Assembly: GCA_002783405.1 (NCBI GenBank)
Contig: PFGG01000040.1
Coordinates: 1-64,000, forward strand
DNA length: 64,000 bases
From: a bacterium (Candidatus Blackallbacteria) CG13_big_fil_rev_8_21_14_2_50_49_14
Lineage (GTDB): Bacteria > Cyanobacteriota > Sericytochromatia > UBA7694
Direction: 5' to 3'
Shown here: piece by piece, positions 27,560-36,290 of the stretch
Position numbering within the stretch: position 1 is the first letter of the stretch
How the letters are laid out: each line of letters opens with the position of its first letter
Notes under the pieces: generated by a model
Told to the model about the DNA's origin: nothing
Database searches by the model: none
What the model saw: the letters and a program-made list of their open reading frames with translations, nothing else
Position numbers and translations under genes: made by a program

Positions 27560-29718
27560 ATGAACGGCTCCGCCAGCGTTTACTCCAGGTTTTTTACGCT
27601 GAACATGCCGATCACCTTCAGGTCATTCGTCAGTTTTTAGATCAGGCAGGTCAAACGCCTTTTACCTCTGAGCAATTGAACGAAGCTTTTCGCCGTGCTC
27701 ACAGTTTAAAGGGGGCAGCCCGGGCGGTTGATTTAGCTGTTCTTGAACAGGGTGCACATCTCGTGGAGACAATTTTTGCTAAAGTTCAGGCCCAGGAATT
27801 GACTTTGTCTTCTGTGTCTAAAGTCTTACACCAATGGTTGGATTTCAGCGAAGATTGGCTCAGTGCGCAATTGGCCCAAAAGCCTTTGCCTGAACCCACG
27901 CTTATTTTGGCGGACTTAGAGAAGGCCCTTGTTCAAAACGTATCCTCAGAGAGGGAAGTCTCTCAAGGAGCCCATGTTCAAACTGCGATATTGCCAGAAA
28001 ATGAATCGGGTTTGATACAAAACCGGATCGAGGCTGTTCACGATGAGTATGTAAGGATTTCTTCACAGCATCTCGAAATTTTGTTGGACAGATCAGATCG
28101 TCTGATGGCTGAAAGTTTGCAGCAAAATGTGCTCGCGGAAAATTTGCGGGAAATTTTGCTAAAAATTGCAACACTTGAAAAACACTGGAGCCAATGTCAA
28201 ATGCAGGTTCCTGTTTCAGTTCATCGCGAAGCGTTGTCCTCTACCCTGCGTGAACTCAGCGTATTAAGTCAAGAAGGCCGTCACCAACAACAGCAAAGTA
28301 CCTGGAAACTTTTACAAGAGGTTCAGTACCTTCAGTCGAATATCCGGGAGATTCGTATGCAGCCAGTTCGTTCGGTTTTTCAGGGATTTCAAAAAATGCT
28401 GCGTCGTCTCGCACAAGAACAGGGAAAAGAAATTCAATGTCAGTTTACGGGGCTTGATATTGAAGCTGATCGGGTCATTTTGCAATTGATCAAAGATCCT
28501 GTGATGCATCTATTGCGTAATGCCTTGGCCCATGGGGTTGAATGGCCCGAAGAACGGCGACAGAAGGGAAAAAACCCGATTGGTAAAATCAGCTGTCATT
28601 TGGAAGTGCGCCGTCATCAATTGATCATCCAAATTGCAGATGATGGTCAGGGGCTAAACGAGAGCCAAATTCGCCAGCGTTTGGCCGAAAAGTCACCTGA
28701 ACTTTTGACCTCAGAGAATTGGAGAGAAGCTATTTTTCAGCCAGGATTTTCTACGGCTCAGGGTGTTAATGAGCTGCGAGGCAGGGGCATGGGACTGTCG
28801 GTGGTTGCTGAGAGCATTTCGCGTTTACAAGGCAAATACCGGTTGTTAGAACAAAATCCGGGTCTGTGTTTTGAGTTGGAAGTTCCCTTGCAAATTGTTA
28901 CCTATCGCTTGCTTCTTTTTTCTTGTGCGGGGCAAACACTGGCTTTGCCTGCTTATGCGGTTCGACAGCTTTTGCGCATTTCACAGACCCGGCTGACATC
29001 TATAGAAGGGCGAATGACCCTGATGTGGAATGAGCGCGCTATTCCTTTCTATAGTCTCAATCAATTGCTTTTTCCGGAATCTGCGGCAGGTATTGTTGAA
29101 AATACGTTTTCTGTACTCATTTTAGAAACCGATTCACAGCCCATCGCCCTACAGCTTGATGCGTTTTTGGCTGAACAAGAAAGCCTTCTTCGCCCCTTAA
29201 CCGGACCCGCAGCCCAATTGCCGCTTTATCTGGGGGCCGCTCTCTCCGCTCAGGGCGATCCCGTGCCCGTCTTAAACCCCCATTTTGTCGGGCAACTCAC
29301 ACAAGAACCACAGGCTTCTGGTATTTTGCTCTGGCACGAAAATGAAAAGTCGCAGATGGCCCGGATTTTGGTCGTGGATGATTCGATCACCACCCGTACC
29401 CTTGAAAAGACTATTTTAGAAAGTCAGGGTTATCAGGTAAGTGTGGCTGTGAATGGGTATGAAGCACTTAAAAAATTGCGAGAGACACATTTTGATCTTG
29501 TGATTACCGACGTTCAAATGCCTGAAATGGATGGGCTTGAACTCTTGGCTCAGATCAAACAAAATGCGCTTTGGGTTGATTTGCCCGTGATTGTCTTGAC
29601 CTCACTTAACGCTTACGAAGATCAGAAAAGAGGGTTGGAATTGGGCGCTGCTGCTTATCTGGTTAAACAAAAATTTGAGCAACAGGAATTACTTGAAATG
29701 ATAGAGCTGCTTTTATGA
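27556..29718 (+). CDS. CheA-type histidine kinase fused to a receiver (WspE-like)
   Basis: 720 residues: Hpt domain with phosphoacceptor H49 (RRAHSLKG), a helical linker, P3/P4 with LIKDPVMHLLRNALAHGVE (N box), IADDGQGL (G1) and GRGMGLSVV (G2), a CheW-like P5 region, and a C-terminal receiver with D652 (VITDVQMPEMDG). The short region between Hpt and P4 leaves little room for a P2 CheY-binding domain. CheA-REC fusions are typical of Wsp, Frz and Pil-type systems, where the receiver can act as phosphate sink. GTG start overlapping the receptor stop. Confidence 0.93.
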   Translation: MNERLRQRLLQVFYAEHADHLQVIRQFLDQAGQTPFTSEQLNEAFRRAHSLKGAARAVDLAVLEQGAHLVETIFAKVQAQELTLSSVSKVLHQWLDFSEDWLSAQLAQKPLPEPTLILADLEKALVQNVSSEREVSQGAHVQTAILPENESGLIQNRIEAVHDEYVRISSQHLEILLDRSDRLMAESLQQNVLAENLREILLKIATLEKHWSQCQMQVPVSVHREALSSTLRELSVLSQEGRHQQQQSTWKLLQEVQYLQSNIREIRMQPVRSVFQGFQKMLRRLAQEQGKEIQCQFTGLDIEADRVILQLIKDPVMHLLRNALAHGVEWPEERRQKGKNPIGKISCHLEVRRHQLIIQIADDGQGLNESQIRQRLAEKSPELLTSENWREAIFQPGFSTAQGVNELRGRGMGLSVVAESISRLQGKYRLLEQNPGLCFELEVPLQIVTYRLLLFSCAGQTLALPAYAVRQLLRISQTRLTSIEGRMTLMWNERAIPFYSLNQLLFPESAAGIVENTFSVLILETDSQPIALQLDAFLAEQESLLRPLTGPAAQLPLYLGAALSAQGDPVPVLNPHFVGQLTQEPQASGILLWHENEKSQMARILVVDDSITTRTLEKTILESQGYQVSVAVNGYEALKKLRETHFDLVITDVQMPEMDGLELLAQIKQNALWVDLPVIVLTSLNAYEDQKRGLELGAAAYLVKQKFEQQELLEMIELLL

Positions 29719-30812
29719 GCAAAGCCAAAACTGTGCGTGTTTTAATTGTCGAAGATTCACCTGTCATGCAAGTGTTTTTAACTGAAATTATTAATGCTGA
29801 TACACGCTTGAATGTTTTGGGAGTGGTACCATCGGGAGAAAAAGCATTGGATTTTTTGAAGTCGCAGCCCGCTGATGTGATCTCAATGGATATCCGTTTA
29901 CCAGGTATGGATGGGCTGGAAACCACCCGCCAGATCATGCAAACCTGTCCCACACCGATTGTGGTGGTGTCTTCCCAATTGCAGAACCAGGAGATGGATT
30001 TGAGTTTTGATGCGCTTCGGGCAGGCGCGCTTTGCGTTTTGGATAAACCTGTGGGTGTCTCTCATCCTCGATTTGAACAAAGTTCTCGGCAATTGTGTAC
30101 CCAATTGTTGATCATGAGTCAGGTCAAAGTCATTCGTCAACGCTTGGGGCGAACATTTGCTGAACTCTCAGAAAAGGATGTCACGGCTCATCATTTACAC
30201 CGATCAATCACTGTTGGGGCGTTGCCAGATTTTCAGGTATTGGGGATCGCCGCTTCAACCGGTGGACCCAAAGCCCTTTCTACCTTGCTTAATCAATTGA
30301 CCCATTTTCCTCTGCCTATTTTGTTGGTTCAGCATATTGCACCTCATTTCTTGGCTGGGTTTGCCGATTGGTTGAACAGTGTCACTCCTTTTCGTGTGCT
30401 TGTGGCAACAGAAGGCATGGTCCCATTGCCTTATCATGTCTATTTGGCTCCTCCAGAGCGGCATTTGGCATATCAAAAAGGCAAGATCACCCTCGTGGAG
30501 GATGAGCCAGTGTCCTATCAGCGCCCTTCTGGCACTGTTCTATTTCATTCTTTGGCCGAATCCCTGGGGAAAAAAGCCATTGGTTTGGTTTTAACAGGTA
30601 TGGGGGATGATGGGGCGGCTGGTTTATTGGCCATGCGCCATGCGGGGGCATATACTTTGGCCGAGGCTGAGAGCACAGCTATTGTCTATGGTATGCCCGC
30701 TGCGGCAGACAAACTGGGAGCTGTCTGCCACCTCTTGCCCCTCACTGATCTGGCCTCCCATCTCCAGTTTTTGGTCAAAACAAGAGCGACGAGGTCTAGT
30801 CAAAGATCATGA
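29715..30812 (+). CDS. CheB-type methylesterase (WspF-like)
   Basis: 365 residues: a receiver with D59 (SMDIRLPGMDG), a linker, and a methylesterase/deamidase domain with the catalytic triad Ser181 (AASTGGP), His207 (LVQHIAPHF) and Asp at 298/299 (GMGDDG). It should remove receptor methyl groups when phosphorylated by the CheA protein, giving adaptation. Both ends overlap neighbours by ATGA, so its synthesis is coupled to CheA and to the REC-REC-kinase. Confidence 0.94.
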   Translation: MSKAKTVRVLIVEDSPVMQVFLTEIINADTRLNVLGVVPSGEKALDFLKSQPADVISMDIRLPGMDGLETTRQIMQTCPTPIVVVSSQLQNQEMDLSFDALRAGALCVLDKPVGVSHPRFEQSSRQLCTQLLIMSQVKVIRQRLGRTFAELSEKDVTAHHLHRSITVGALPDFQVLGIAASTGGPKALSTLLNQLTHFPLPILLVQHIAPHFLAGFADWLNSVTPFRVLVATEGMVPLPYHVYLAPPERHLAYQKGKITLVEDEPVSYQRPSGTVLFHSLAESLGKKAIGLVLTGMGDDGAAGLLAMRHAGAYTLAEAESTAIVYGMPAAADKLGAVCHLLPLTDLASHLQFLVKTRATRSSQRS

Positions 30813-32434
30813 GTATTGCGGAAAAACATATTTTGCTGGTTGAAGATTCAGATACACAGGCCTTAAAATTCACCTTGTTCTTTGAAGAGGAAGGCTGGTT
30901 TGTAACCCGTGCAGAAACGGCTGAGCAGGGGTTGGAATTTCTCAATCAATTGATGCCCGATTTGATTGTGGTGGATTATTTTTTACCAGGTATGCATGGT
31001 GATGCTTTTTGTCGACAGGTGCGCATGAAAGCCGCTACCCGCCATGTGCCCGTTTTGATGTTGACCGCAGCAGATTCTTCTGCGACAGAGGTACAGGGCC
31101 TCGACAGCGGGGCCGATGACTATTTGCCGAAATCAGAAGATGAAACTGTTTTGCTTTTGCGGATCCATGCCCTCTTTCGGAAGTTTTCGAGTCAGACAGT
31201 GATCGTACCTGATTCTTCATTTCGTCAGGCTCGTATTTTGGCCGTGGATGACAGTCCCACTTATTTGACTTATTTGGTGGAAGAATTGCAACAAGAGGGT
31301 TATTTGGTGGAGCAAGCTGATTCAGGGGAAGTTGCGCTGCAAAAATTGGAAACAGAAGACTATGATTGCGTGTTGGTTGATTTGGTCATGCCTGGTTTGG
31401 ATGGCATTGAAGTTTGTCGACAGCTCAGTCTTATCTCTCAACAAAAGCTCAATCCCATTTTGGTCTTAATGCTCACCGCCCATGACAATCCTGTGGAGCT
31501 TTCTCGGGCCTTGGCGGCAGGGGCTGATGACTTTGTTGGAAAAGCGAGCGATATTTCGGTGTTAAAGGGGCGGGTGCGTGCACTTTTGCGGCGTAAACTT
31601 TCCCAAGATGAAAATCAGCGCCTGATGAGAGAAATCATACATGCCAAAGAGCAAGAAGCCTTACATGCCCGTAAATCGCAGGAGGAAGCTGAAGCCAGAG
31701 CTGCTCTTTCAGAAGAATTGGCCGTCGCCCTCAAAAAATTGCAGGCATCTAAACACGAATTGGAGCAATTGGCATATATTTCAGCCCATGATCTGCAAGA
31801 ACCGCTTCGTTTATTGACCAATTACTCCCAGTTACTGGTACATCGCTTGCCGGTGGAAGTTGTGCCTAAGTCACAGCGCTATCTGGACTTTATTACCGAA
31901 AATACCCAGCGCATGCAGCGGCAATTGCAAAGTCTTTTAACTTATTTAAGTGCCAGTACCGAGGCTTTAAAACCAGAGTCAATTCAGGTGGCACAGTTGA
32001 TTTCGGACGTTTGGGCGCCACTGGTACCGCTGTTTCCTGCTGCTCGACTTCAGGTAAGTGCACCTTTGCCAACTTTGACGGCCAGTGCCTATCACTTGAA
32101 GCTTTTGTTTCATCATTTGTTTCAAAATGCCTTGCAATTTGTCCCTGCTGATAGAGCTCCCAGCTTGTGCGTTCAGGTTCAAGAGACTGAAAATGTATGG
32201 GTTTTTTCTGTTCAGGACAATGGTTTTGGGATAGATGCTCGTCATTTTCAACGCATTTTTGAAATGTTTTATCATTTAAGTGCCGAGCAAAAAAGGCGTA
32301 GCAGTGGAATGGGCTTGTCGATCTGCCGAAAAGTTGTTGAACTTCATCAAGGACAGATTTGGCTGGAGTCTGAAGTGGGGATTGGAAGTACTTTCTTTTT
32401 CAATTTACCCAAAGATCCACAGGTTGATTCATGA
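30809..32434 (+). CDS. REC-REC-histidine kinase, probable output of the chemosensory system
   Basis: 541 residues: receiver 1 (D56 in VVDYFLPGM), receiver 2 (D191 in LVDLVMPGLDG), a coiled coil (about 265-315), HisKA with H327 (YISAHDLQEPLR) and an HATPase domain (VQDNGFGI, SSGMGLSICRK). No membrane segment. The kinase core belongs to the same phytochrome-type subfamily as the kinase at 21575, at the other end of the operon. Its place after CheB is where Wsp operons carry WspR, a receiver-GGDEF protein. Here phosphorylation of the receivers would control a second kinase instead of c-di-GMP synthesis. The final 6 nt overlap the convergent hybrid kinase gene. Confidence 0.92.
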   Translation: MSIAEKHILLVEDSDTQALKFTLFFEEEGWFVTRAETAEQGLEFLNQLMPDLIVVDYFLPGMHGDAFCRQVRMKAATRHVPVLMLTAADSSATEVQGLDSGADDYLPKSEDETVLLLRIHALFRKFSSQTVIVPDSSFRQARILAVDDSPTYLTYLVEELQQEGYLVEQADSGEVALQKLETEDYDCVLVDLVMPGLDGIEVCRQLSLISQQKLNPILVLMLTAHDNPVELSRALAAGADDFVGKASDISVLKGRVRALLRRKLSQDENQRLMREIIHAKEQEALHARKSQEEAEARAALSEELAVALKKLQASKHELEQLAYISAHDLQEPLRLLTNYSQLLVHRLPVEVVPKSQRYLDFITENTQRMQRQLQSLLTYLSASTEALKPESIQVAQLISDVWAPLVPLFPAARLQVSAPLPTLTASAYHLKLLFHHLFQNALQFVPADRAPSLCVQVQETENVWVFSVQDNGFGIDARHFQRIFEMFYHLSAEQKRRSSGMGLSICRKVVELHQGQIWLESEVGIGSTFFFNLPKDPQVDS

Positions 32435-35281
32435 GCTTTCTGAGGAGGGGAATTGCAATTCGTGAGCGGTTTCAAGAAACGTGATCAAGCGCTCATGGTA
32501 GTAGTTTTGCAACCAGTTTATTAATTGCTGTGCTAAGTCTGTGTCATAGCTTTCGACGCGTTGAGTTAATTGCAAAAAATGGTCTTCATCGCTGCAAATG
32601 GCTGCAGCCAGTAATTGTTTTAAGAGCCCTTTAGGCAGATTTGTTGCACATTGTAAGGCTGAAATTGAGGCAGAGGGGGTGATTTGATGTGCTATGGGTA
32701 TTTGAGTGTTTCCCGTTGTTGTCTTGATGCTCAGGTGTTTGCTTAGCAATTCGATAATGGTTTCTTTTTTATAGGGCTTTGAGACAAAGGCATTGGCTCC
32801 CTCCATTAAACAGGTTTGTTGATCCGAGCTAAAGGCATTCGCCGTGATCATGATGATACAAATATCTTGGGTGTCAGGGTTTTCGCGCAAGTGCTTGAGA
32901 CAAGTTAAACCATCCATGATTGGCATACTCATGTCCAAGAAAATCACATCAGGGTTAATTTCTTCAACAATATCCAAGGCTTCTTGGCCATTGGCAGCTT
33001 CTAGAACCACAAAGCCATAGGGCTCCAGCAGCAGACGCAAAATATCACGGTTGTGTATCTGATCATCCACGACCAAGGCATGGGGGCTATGTAAATGGCC
33101 GAAATCAAAAACAGGGTTGGCAAGAACGGTCTCTTCTTGGGCTTTTGTCGCTGTCGTTTCTGACAGAGAGGCCATAAGGCTTAATGAAAAGCAAGAGCCT
33201 TGATTGACCTGACTTTCAAAGCTGATTTCTCCCCCCATCAGTTTTGCAAAGCGTTGACTGATGGCCAGCCCCAGCCCTGTGCCCCCATGAACCTGTTTGC
33301 CACTGCTGGTTTGCTCAAAGTTTTGAAAGACCTTTTCTTGTTCTTCTGGGGGAATTCCCAGGCCAGTATCTCGAACTTTGAAGGTTAGTTCATAGAAATG
33401 TGGGTCTTTGGGTTTGACTCTCAAAAACAGCTCGATTTGTCCTTGAGATGTAAACTTAAACGCATTGGAGAGTAAATTAAATAGTATTTGGCGTAATTTT
33501 TGTTTGTCGAGTTTAAAATGACGCGGCATGTTTAATGAGGAAGAAACAGAGAAATCCAATTTTTTCTCATAAGCTTTGGCATTGAAAATGCTTTCTAATT
33601 CTGAGAGTATTTGATAAATATCGACAGACTCCAATTCCAAACTCACATGTCCGGCTTCAATTTTCGACATCTCCAAAATGTCGCTAATCAACCGCAAAAG
33701 ATGTTCTCCACTTTGCAGAATTACCGTGAGTTTTTGCTGCTGTTCTTTACTGAGGGTGGAATCCATTTGCAATAATTGGGTAAAACCCAAAATGGCGTTC
33801 ATCGGGGTGCGAATCTCGTGGCTCATATTGGCGAGAAAAGCACTCTTGGCATTGTTAGCATCTTCTGCTTTTTGGCGTGCCAAAATCAGGTCTCTTTGCG
33901 TTTGTTTGATTTCAGAAATATCTGCAAATGTGGCAATGGCGTAGCGCAGATTGCCTTGAATATCTCGAACAGAGCGCCCCCAGGCTTGCAGGCTGAGTGG
34001 CTGATCCGTTAAGCGAATTTCCAGGTCATCGACAGAGGAATCGTGGCCGCCAAGGGCTTTTTGCCAAGGGGTTTCTGCATAGGGGTAGGGTTCGGCGGTG
34101 CCTTCACGGTAAATGGGGAGGGTTTCAAATAGGTTTTGCAAAGGAATATCGAGTTGGGAGGGCAATTTTAATAATTCTTGGGCACCGCGATTGGCGTAGA
34201 AGGGGGTGCCGTCGGCGCTCAAGGCAAATATGCCGACAGGAATGGCTTCCATGAATTGTTTTAGACGTTCTTCATTTTCTTTGATCAATTGCATATTCAC
34301 AAATTGTTGCAACATATTGCTAATTTGATGGGTAACTTGGGTCATTAACTGTGGTAAATCTGGGTCAGCTCGATCTTCTGGGGCTAAAATGAAAAACATG
34401 CTGAAAAGCAAGTCTTCTTTCCATGAAACAGGTTGGATCAAAGTATTTTCTGGAAAAAAATTATTGTTTAGGGTGTCTATTCTGTCTTGATGAATGTATT
34501 GTTCGCCTTCGCGGAGAAAAGATTCAGCGTTAAGCCTGTCTTTGCACTGGTGATGATGTTCACAGGTCATTTGATTGGCTTGGGTTGGGCAATAAAACAA
34601 GGGGACAGATGGGTTTAGCAGTGAAAGCAATGGCGACTGAGGAGGGATATGAATGGCAGCGCACAATGAATTGAGGTAATCAGCAATTTTTTGCAGTGTG
34701 TTTTTTAATAAGTCACTTAACGACCATTCTTGATGGGCTTGATCTGAAAGGGTATAAAGTAACTGTAATTTTTTTTGATTAGTCTGTAATTCTTGATTGA
34801 TCTGATTCAATGCATGGGTACGCTCTTCGACTCTTTGCTCCAGTTCTTCTGCCAATTGTTTGAAGCGCTGTTTACTTTCTCTGAGCATGTTTTGGTGTTG
34901 AAATTGTTGAAGGGCATAGCGAATGGAACGCTCTAAATCGGAGCTGGTCAAGGTATTTTTATTGAGGTAGTCGGCAGCTCCTGATTGCATGGCTTTGAGA
35001 TCTGTATCGTAAGTCCCCAGGCCGGTCAACAAAATGGTGGGGATCCAAATTCCCGCATCTCGGTTCTCTGCGATAAAGTCGATGCCTGTTTTGTTTCCAA
35101 GGAAATAATCGACCAAGACCAAGTCAAAGGTGTGAGTATGTAGGGCCGCTTGTGCAGCCTGATAACTTGAGCACCATTGTATTTGGTACTTGAAATGATT
35201 GGATTTTAAGAGAAGGTTTTCTGTAATTAGGAAATCTTCTTCATCATCATCCACAAGTAAAATGGAAATAGGAGAATTCAC
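32429..35281 (-). CDS. Hybrid histidine kinase (REC, GAF-like, PAS, HisKA, HATPase, REC)
   Basis: 950 residues without membrane helices: N-terminal receiver (D58, LVDYFLGNK), coiled coil (about 125-180), a GAF-like region (about 185-325) with the unusual Cys/His cluster TCEHHHQCKD, a PAS domain (about 340-455), HisKA with H488 (NMSHEIRTP), HATPase with DTGLGI and GTGLGLAI, a C-terminal receiver (D783, FLDMSMPIMDG) and a 100-residue helical tail. The N-terminal receiver suggests it takes phosphate or contact signals from another kinase, such as the convergent operon. The Cys/His cluster could bind metal or haem; this is inference. Confidence 0.92.
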   Translation of the reverse strand: MNSPISILLVDDDEEDFLITENLLLKSNHFKYQIQWCSSYQAAQAALHTHTFDLVLVDYFLGNKTGIDFIAENRDAGIWIPTILLTGLGTYDTDLKAMQSGAADYLNKNTLTSSDLERSIRYALQQFQHQNMLRESKQRFKQLAEELEQRVEERTHALNQINQELQTNQKKLQLLYTLSDQAHQEWSLSDLLKNTLQKIADYLNSLCAAIHIPPQSPLLSLLNPSVPLFYCPTQANQMTCEHHHQCKDRLNAESFLREGEQYIHQDRIDTLNNNFFPENTLIQPVSWKEDLLFSMFFILAPEDRADPDLPQLMTQVTHQISNMLQQFVNMQLIKENEERLKQFMEAIPVGIFALSADGTPFYANRGAQELLKLPSQLDIPLQNLFETLPIYREGTAEPYPYAETPWQKALGGHDSSVDDLEIRLTDQPLSLQAWGRSVRDIQGNLRYAIATFADISEIKQTQRDLILARQKAEDANNAKSAFLANMSHEIRTPMNAILGFTQLLQMDSTLSKEQQQKLTVILQSGEHLLRLISDILEMSKIEAGHVSLELESVDIYQILSELESIFNAKAYEKKLDFSVSSSLNMPRHFKLDKQKLRQILFNLLSNAFKFTSQGQIELFLRVKPKDPHFYELTFKVRDTGLGIPPEEQEKVFQNFEQTSSGKQVHGGTGLGLAISQRFAKLMGGEISFESQVNQGSCFSLSLMASLSETTATKAQEETVLANPVFDFGHLHSPHALVVDDQIHNRDILRLLLEPYGFVVLEAANGQEALDIVEEINPDVIFLDMSMPIMDGLTCLKHLRENPDTQDICIIMITANAFSSDQQTCLMEGANAFVSKPYKKETIIELLSKHLSIKTTTGNTQIPIAHQITPSASISALQCATNLPKGLLKQLLAAAICSDEDHFLQLTQRVESYDTDLAQQLINWLQNYYHERLITFLETAHELQFPSSESS

Positions 35282-35451
35282 AGCCCTGATATTCCTTGTT
35301 TCAACCGTAATTCTCTATTATTTAGAGGATAGAAACACCATAACATATTTTTGTTTCGTTTAATCGGGGATTTTGCTAACTTGAAAACGCCTTCGGCTTA
35401 AACGGTTTCTCTTCGAAAATGCCTTTTAATGACAGCTCTAAAAACTTTTAT

Positions 35452-35577
35452 TTAAAAGACCTGGCTGGTGTAGTACAAGGGGGGAAGCGCAAAGCCGCGT
35501 TCCCGAACACGTGGGTGATCTTCGTGTATGGCAAGTTCCAACAGGTCTGGATGGCTTTGTCCCCAATGTTTGTTTTT
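35452..35577 (-). pseudogene. Decayed coding fragment
   Basis: A 41-codon open stretch with no start codon, reading HWGQSHPDLLELAIHEDH then PRVRERGFALPPLYY. Amino-acid composition and third-position bias look like real protein in an otherwise AT-rich gap. The DHPRVRERG segment faintly recalls the N-terminal helix-turn-helix region of IS630-type transposases, but this is only an impression. Stops bound it on both sides. Confidence 0.35.
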
Positions 35578-35706
35578 TTATGTCGCAACGTCATTGAGCA
35601 TTTAATTGAGATTTTTGAAAAAATGAATGAGTGATGCCGACCTGATTTCTAATCTAGAGATGAGACTGAGCTTTTGCAAAATGATGTATAGAAAAAACCT
35701 TGTGAA

Positions 35707-35735
35707 TAATTATCATTGAATTGTTGTTTTGTCAA
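35707..35735 (-). promoter_or_regulatory. Promoter candidate for the hybrid kinase gene
   Basis: A consensus -35 TTGACA on the minus strand (35730-35735) is followed by AT-rich sequence with GATAAT at 15 nt or TAATTA at 17 nt. It would give a leader of about 420 nt. The adjacent GGGGG hairpin overlaps the -35. Confidence 0.35.
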
Positions 35736-36210
35736 TCCCCCAATGGGGGATGGAAATCTATTTTTTTATTTGATATAAACGAGGTAAATGGGACACGAAA
35801 GTAAATGTTTGTTGTTTTTAATGTGAATTTTGTGCATTCTATGCAAAGTAATATTGTTACCTAGAAATTGAGATAGAATCGGCATTGTATTTTGTTCCTA
35901 ATCTGAGATAAATTCAGTACAATCTCAGCAGGAAACGTGATGAAAGAAGAGCGGGCCTAGGTAGAGGGACAAGTAAATACGATGGCTATTCCAAGTTTTT
36001 GGTTTGTCAGAAAAAAGTTTTTTCAAACAAAGTCCATGAGCAATCCTGTATCATCCGTGAAAATTTGGCCTTATATTTAATCAAGAATGCGTGATGCGTA
36101 TCTGATTTTCTACAATTAACGGAGGTTTTCTCTGAGATTAAAATGACGCTGAATTAGAATTGTTTTACAGACTCCTCGGGGATGGCATGGGAGTCGTGTG
36201 ATTTGCTTCT

Positions 36211-36239
36211 TTGACACTGAAGTGTACGATAGTTAGATC
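36211..36239 (+). promoter_or_regulatory. Promoter candidate for the REC-kinase gene
   Basis: TTGACA (36211-36216) and a poor -10, TAGATC (36234-36239), with 17-nt spacing, about 50 nt before the ATG. The -35 is perfect, the -10 weak, which would fit an activated promoter. Confidence 0.3.
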
Positions 36240-36290
36240 GGTATCTATGCAATAAGGTTTGTTAAGATTTTATCCTTTTCAGGAGTTTAT

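Larger units (their letters stand above)
35282..36290. other. AT-rich 1-kb gap within the signalling island
   Basis: No intact gene. It contains a decayed coding fragment on the minus strand (35452-35577), a perfect 7-bp hairpin ATCCCCC-AAT-GGGGGAT (35735-35751), a promoter-like pair for the minus strand (35707-35735), and a weaker one for the plus strand before the next gene (36211-36239). The rest is AT-rich and unassigned. Confidence 0.55.

Noticed and set aside
21575-32434. Classical flagellar chemotaxis operon
   Set aside because: There is no motor-directed CheY, CheZ, CheC, CheD or any flagellar gene; CheR-TPR, CheA-REC and two CheW point to an alternative (Wsp/Frz-like) system.
35419-35634. 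71-codon plus-strand frame in the 1-kb gap
   Set aside because: No ribosome site and hydrophobic, random-looking sequence. The minus-strand fragment at 35452-35577 has better protein character.
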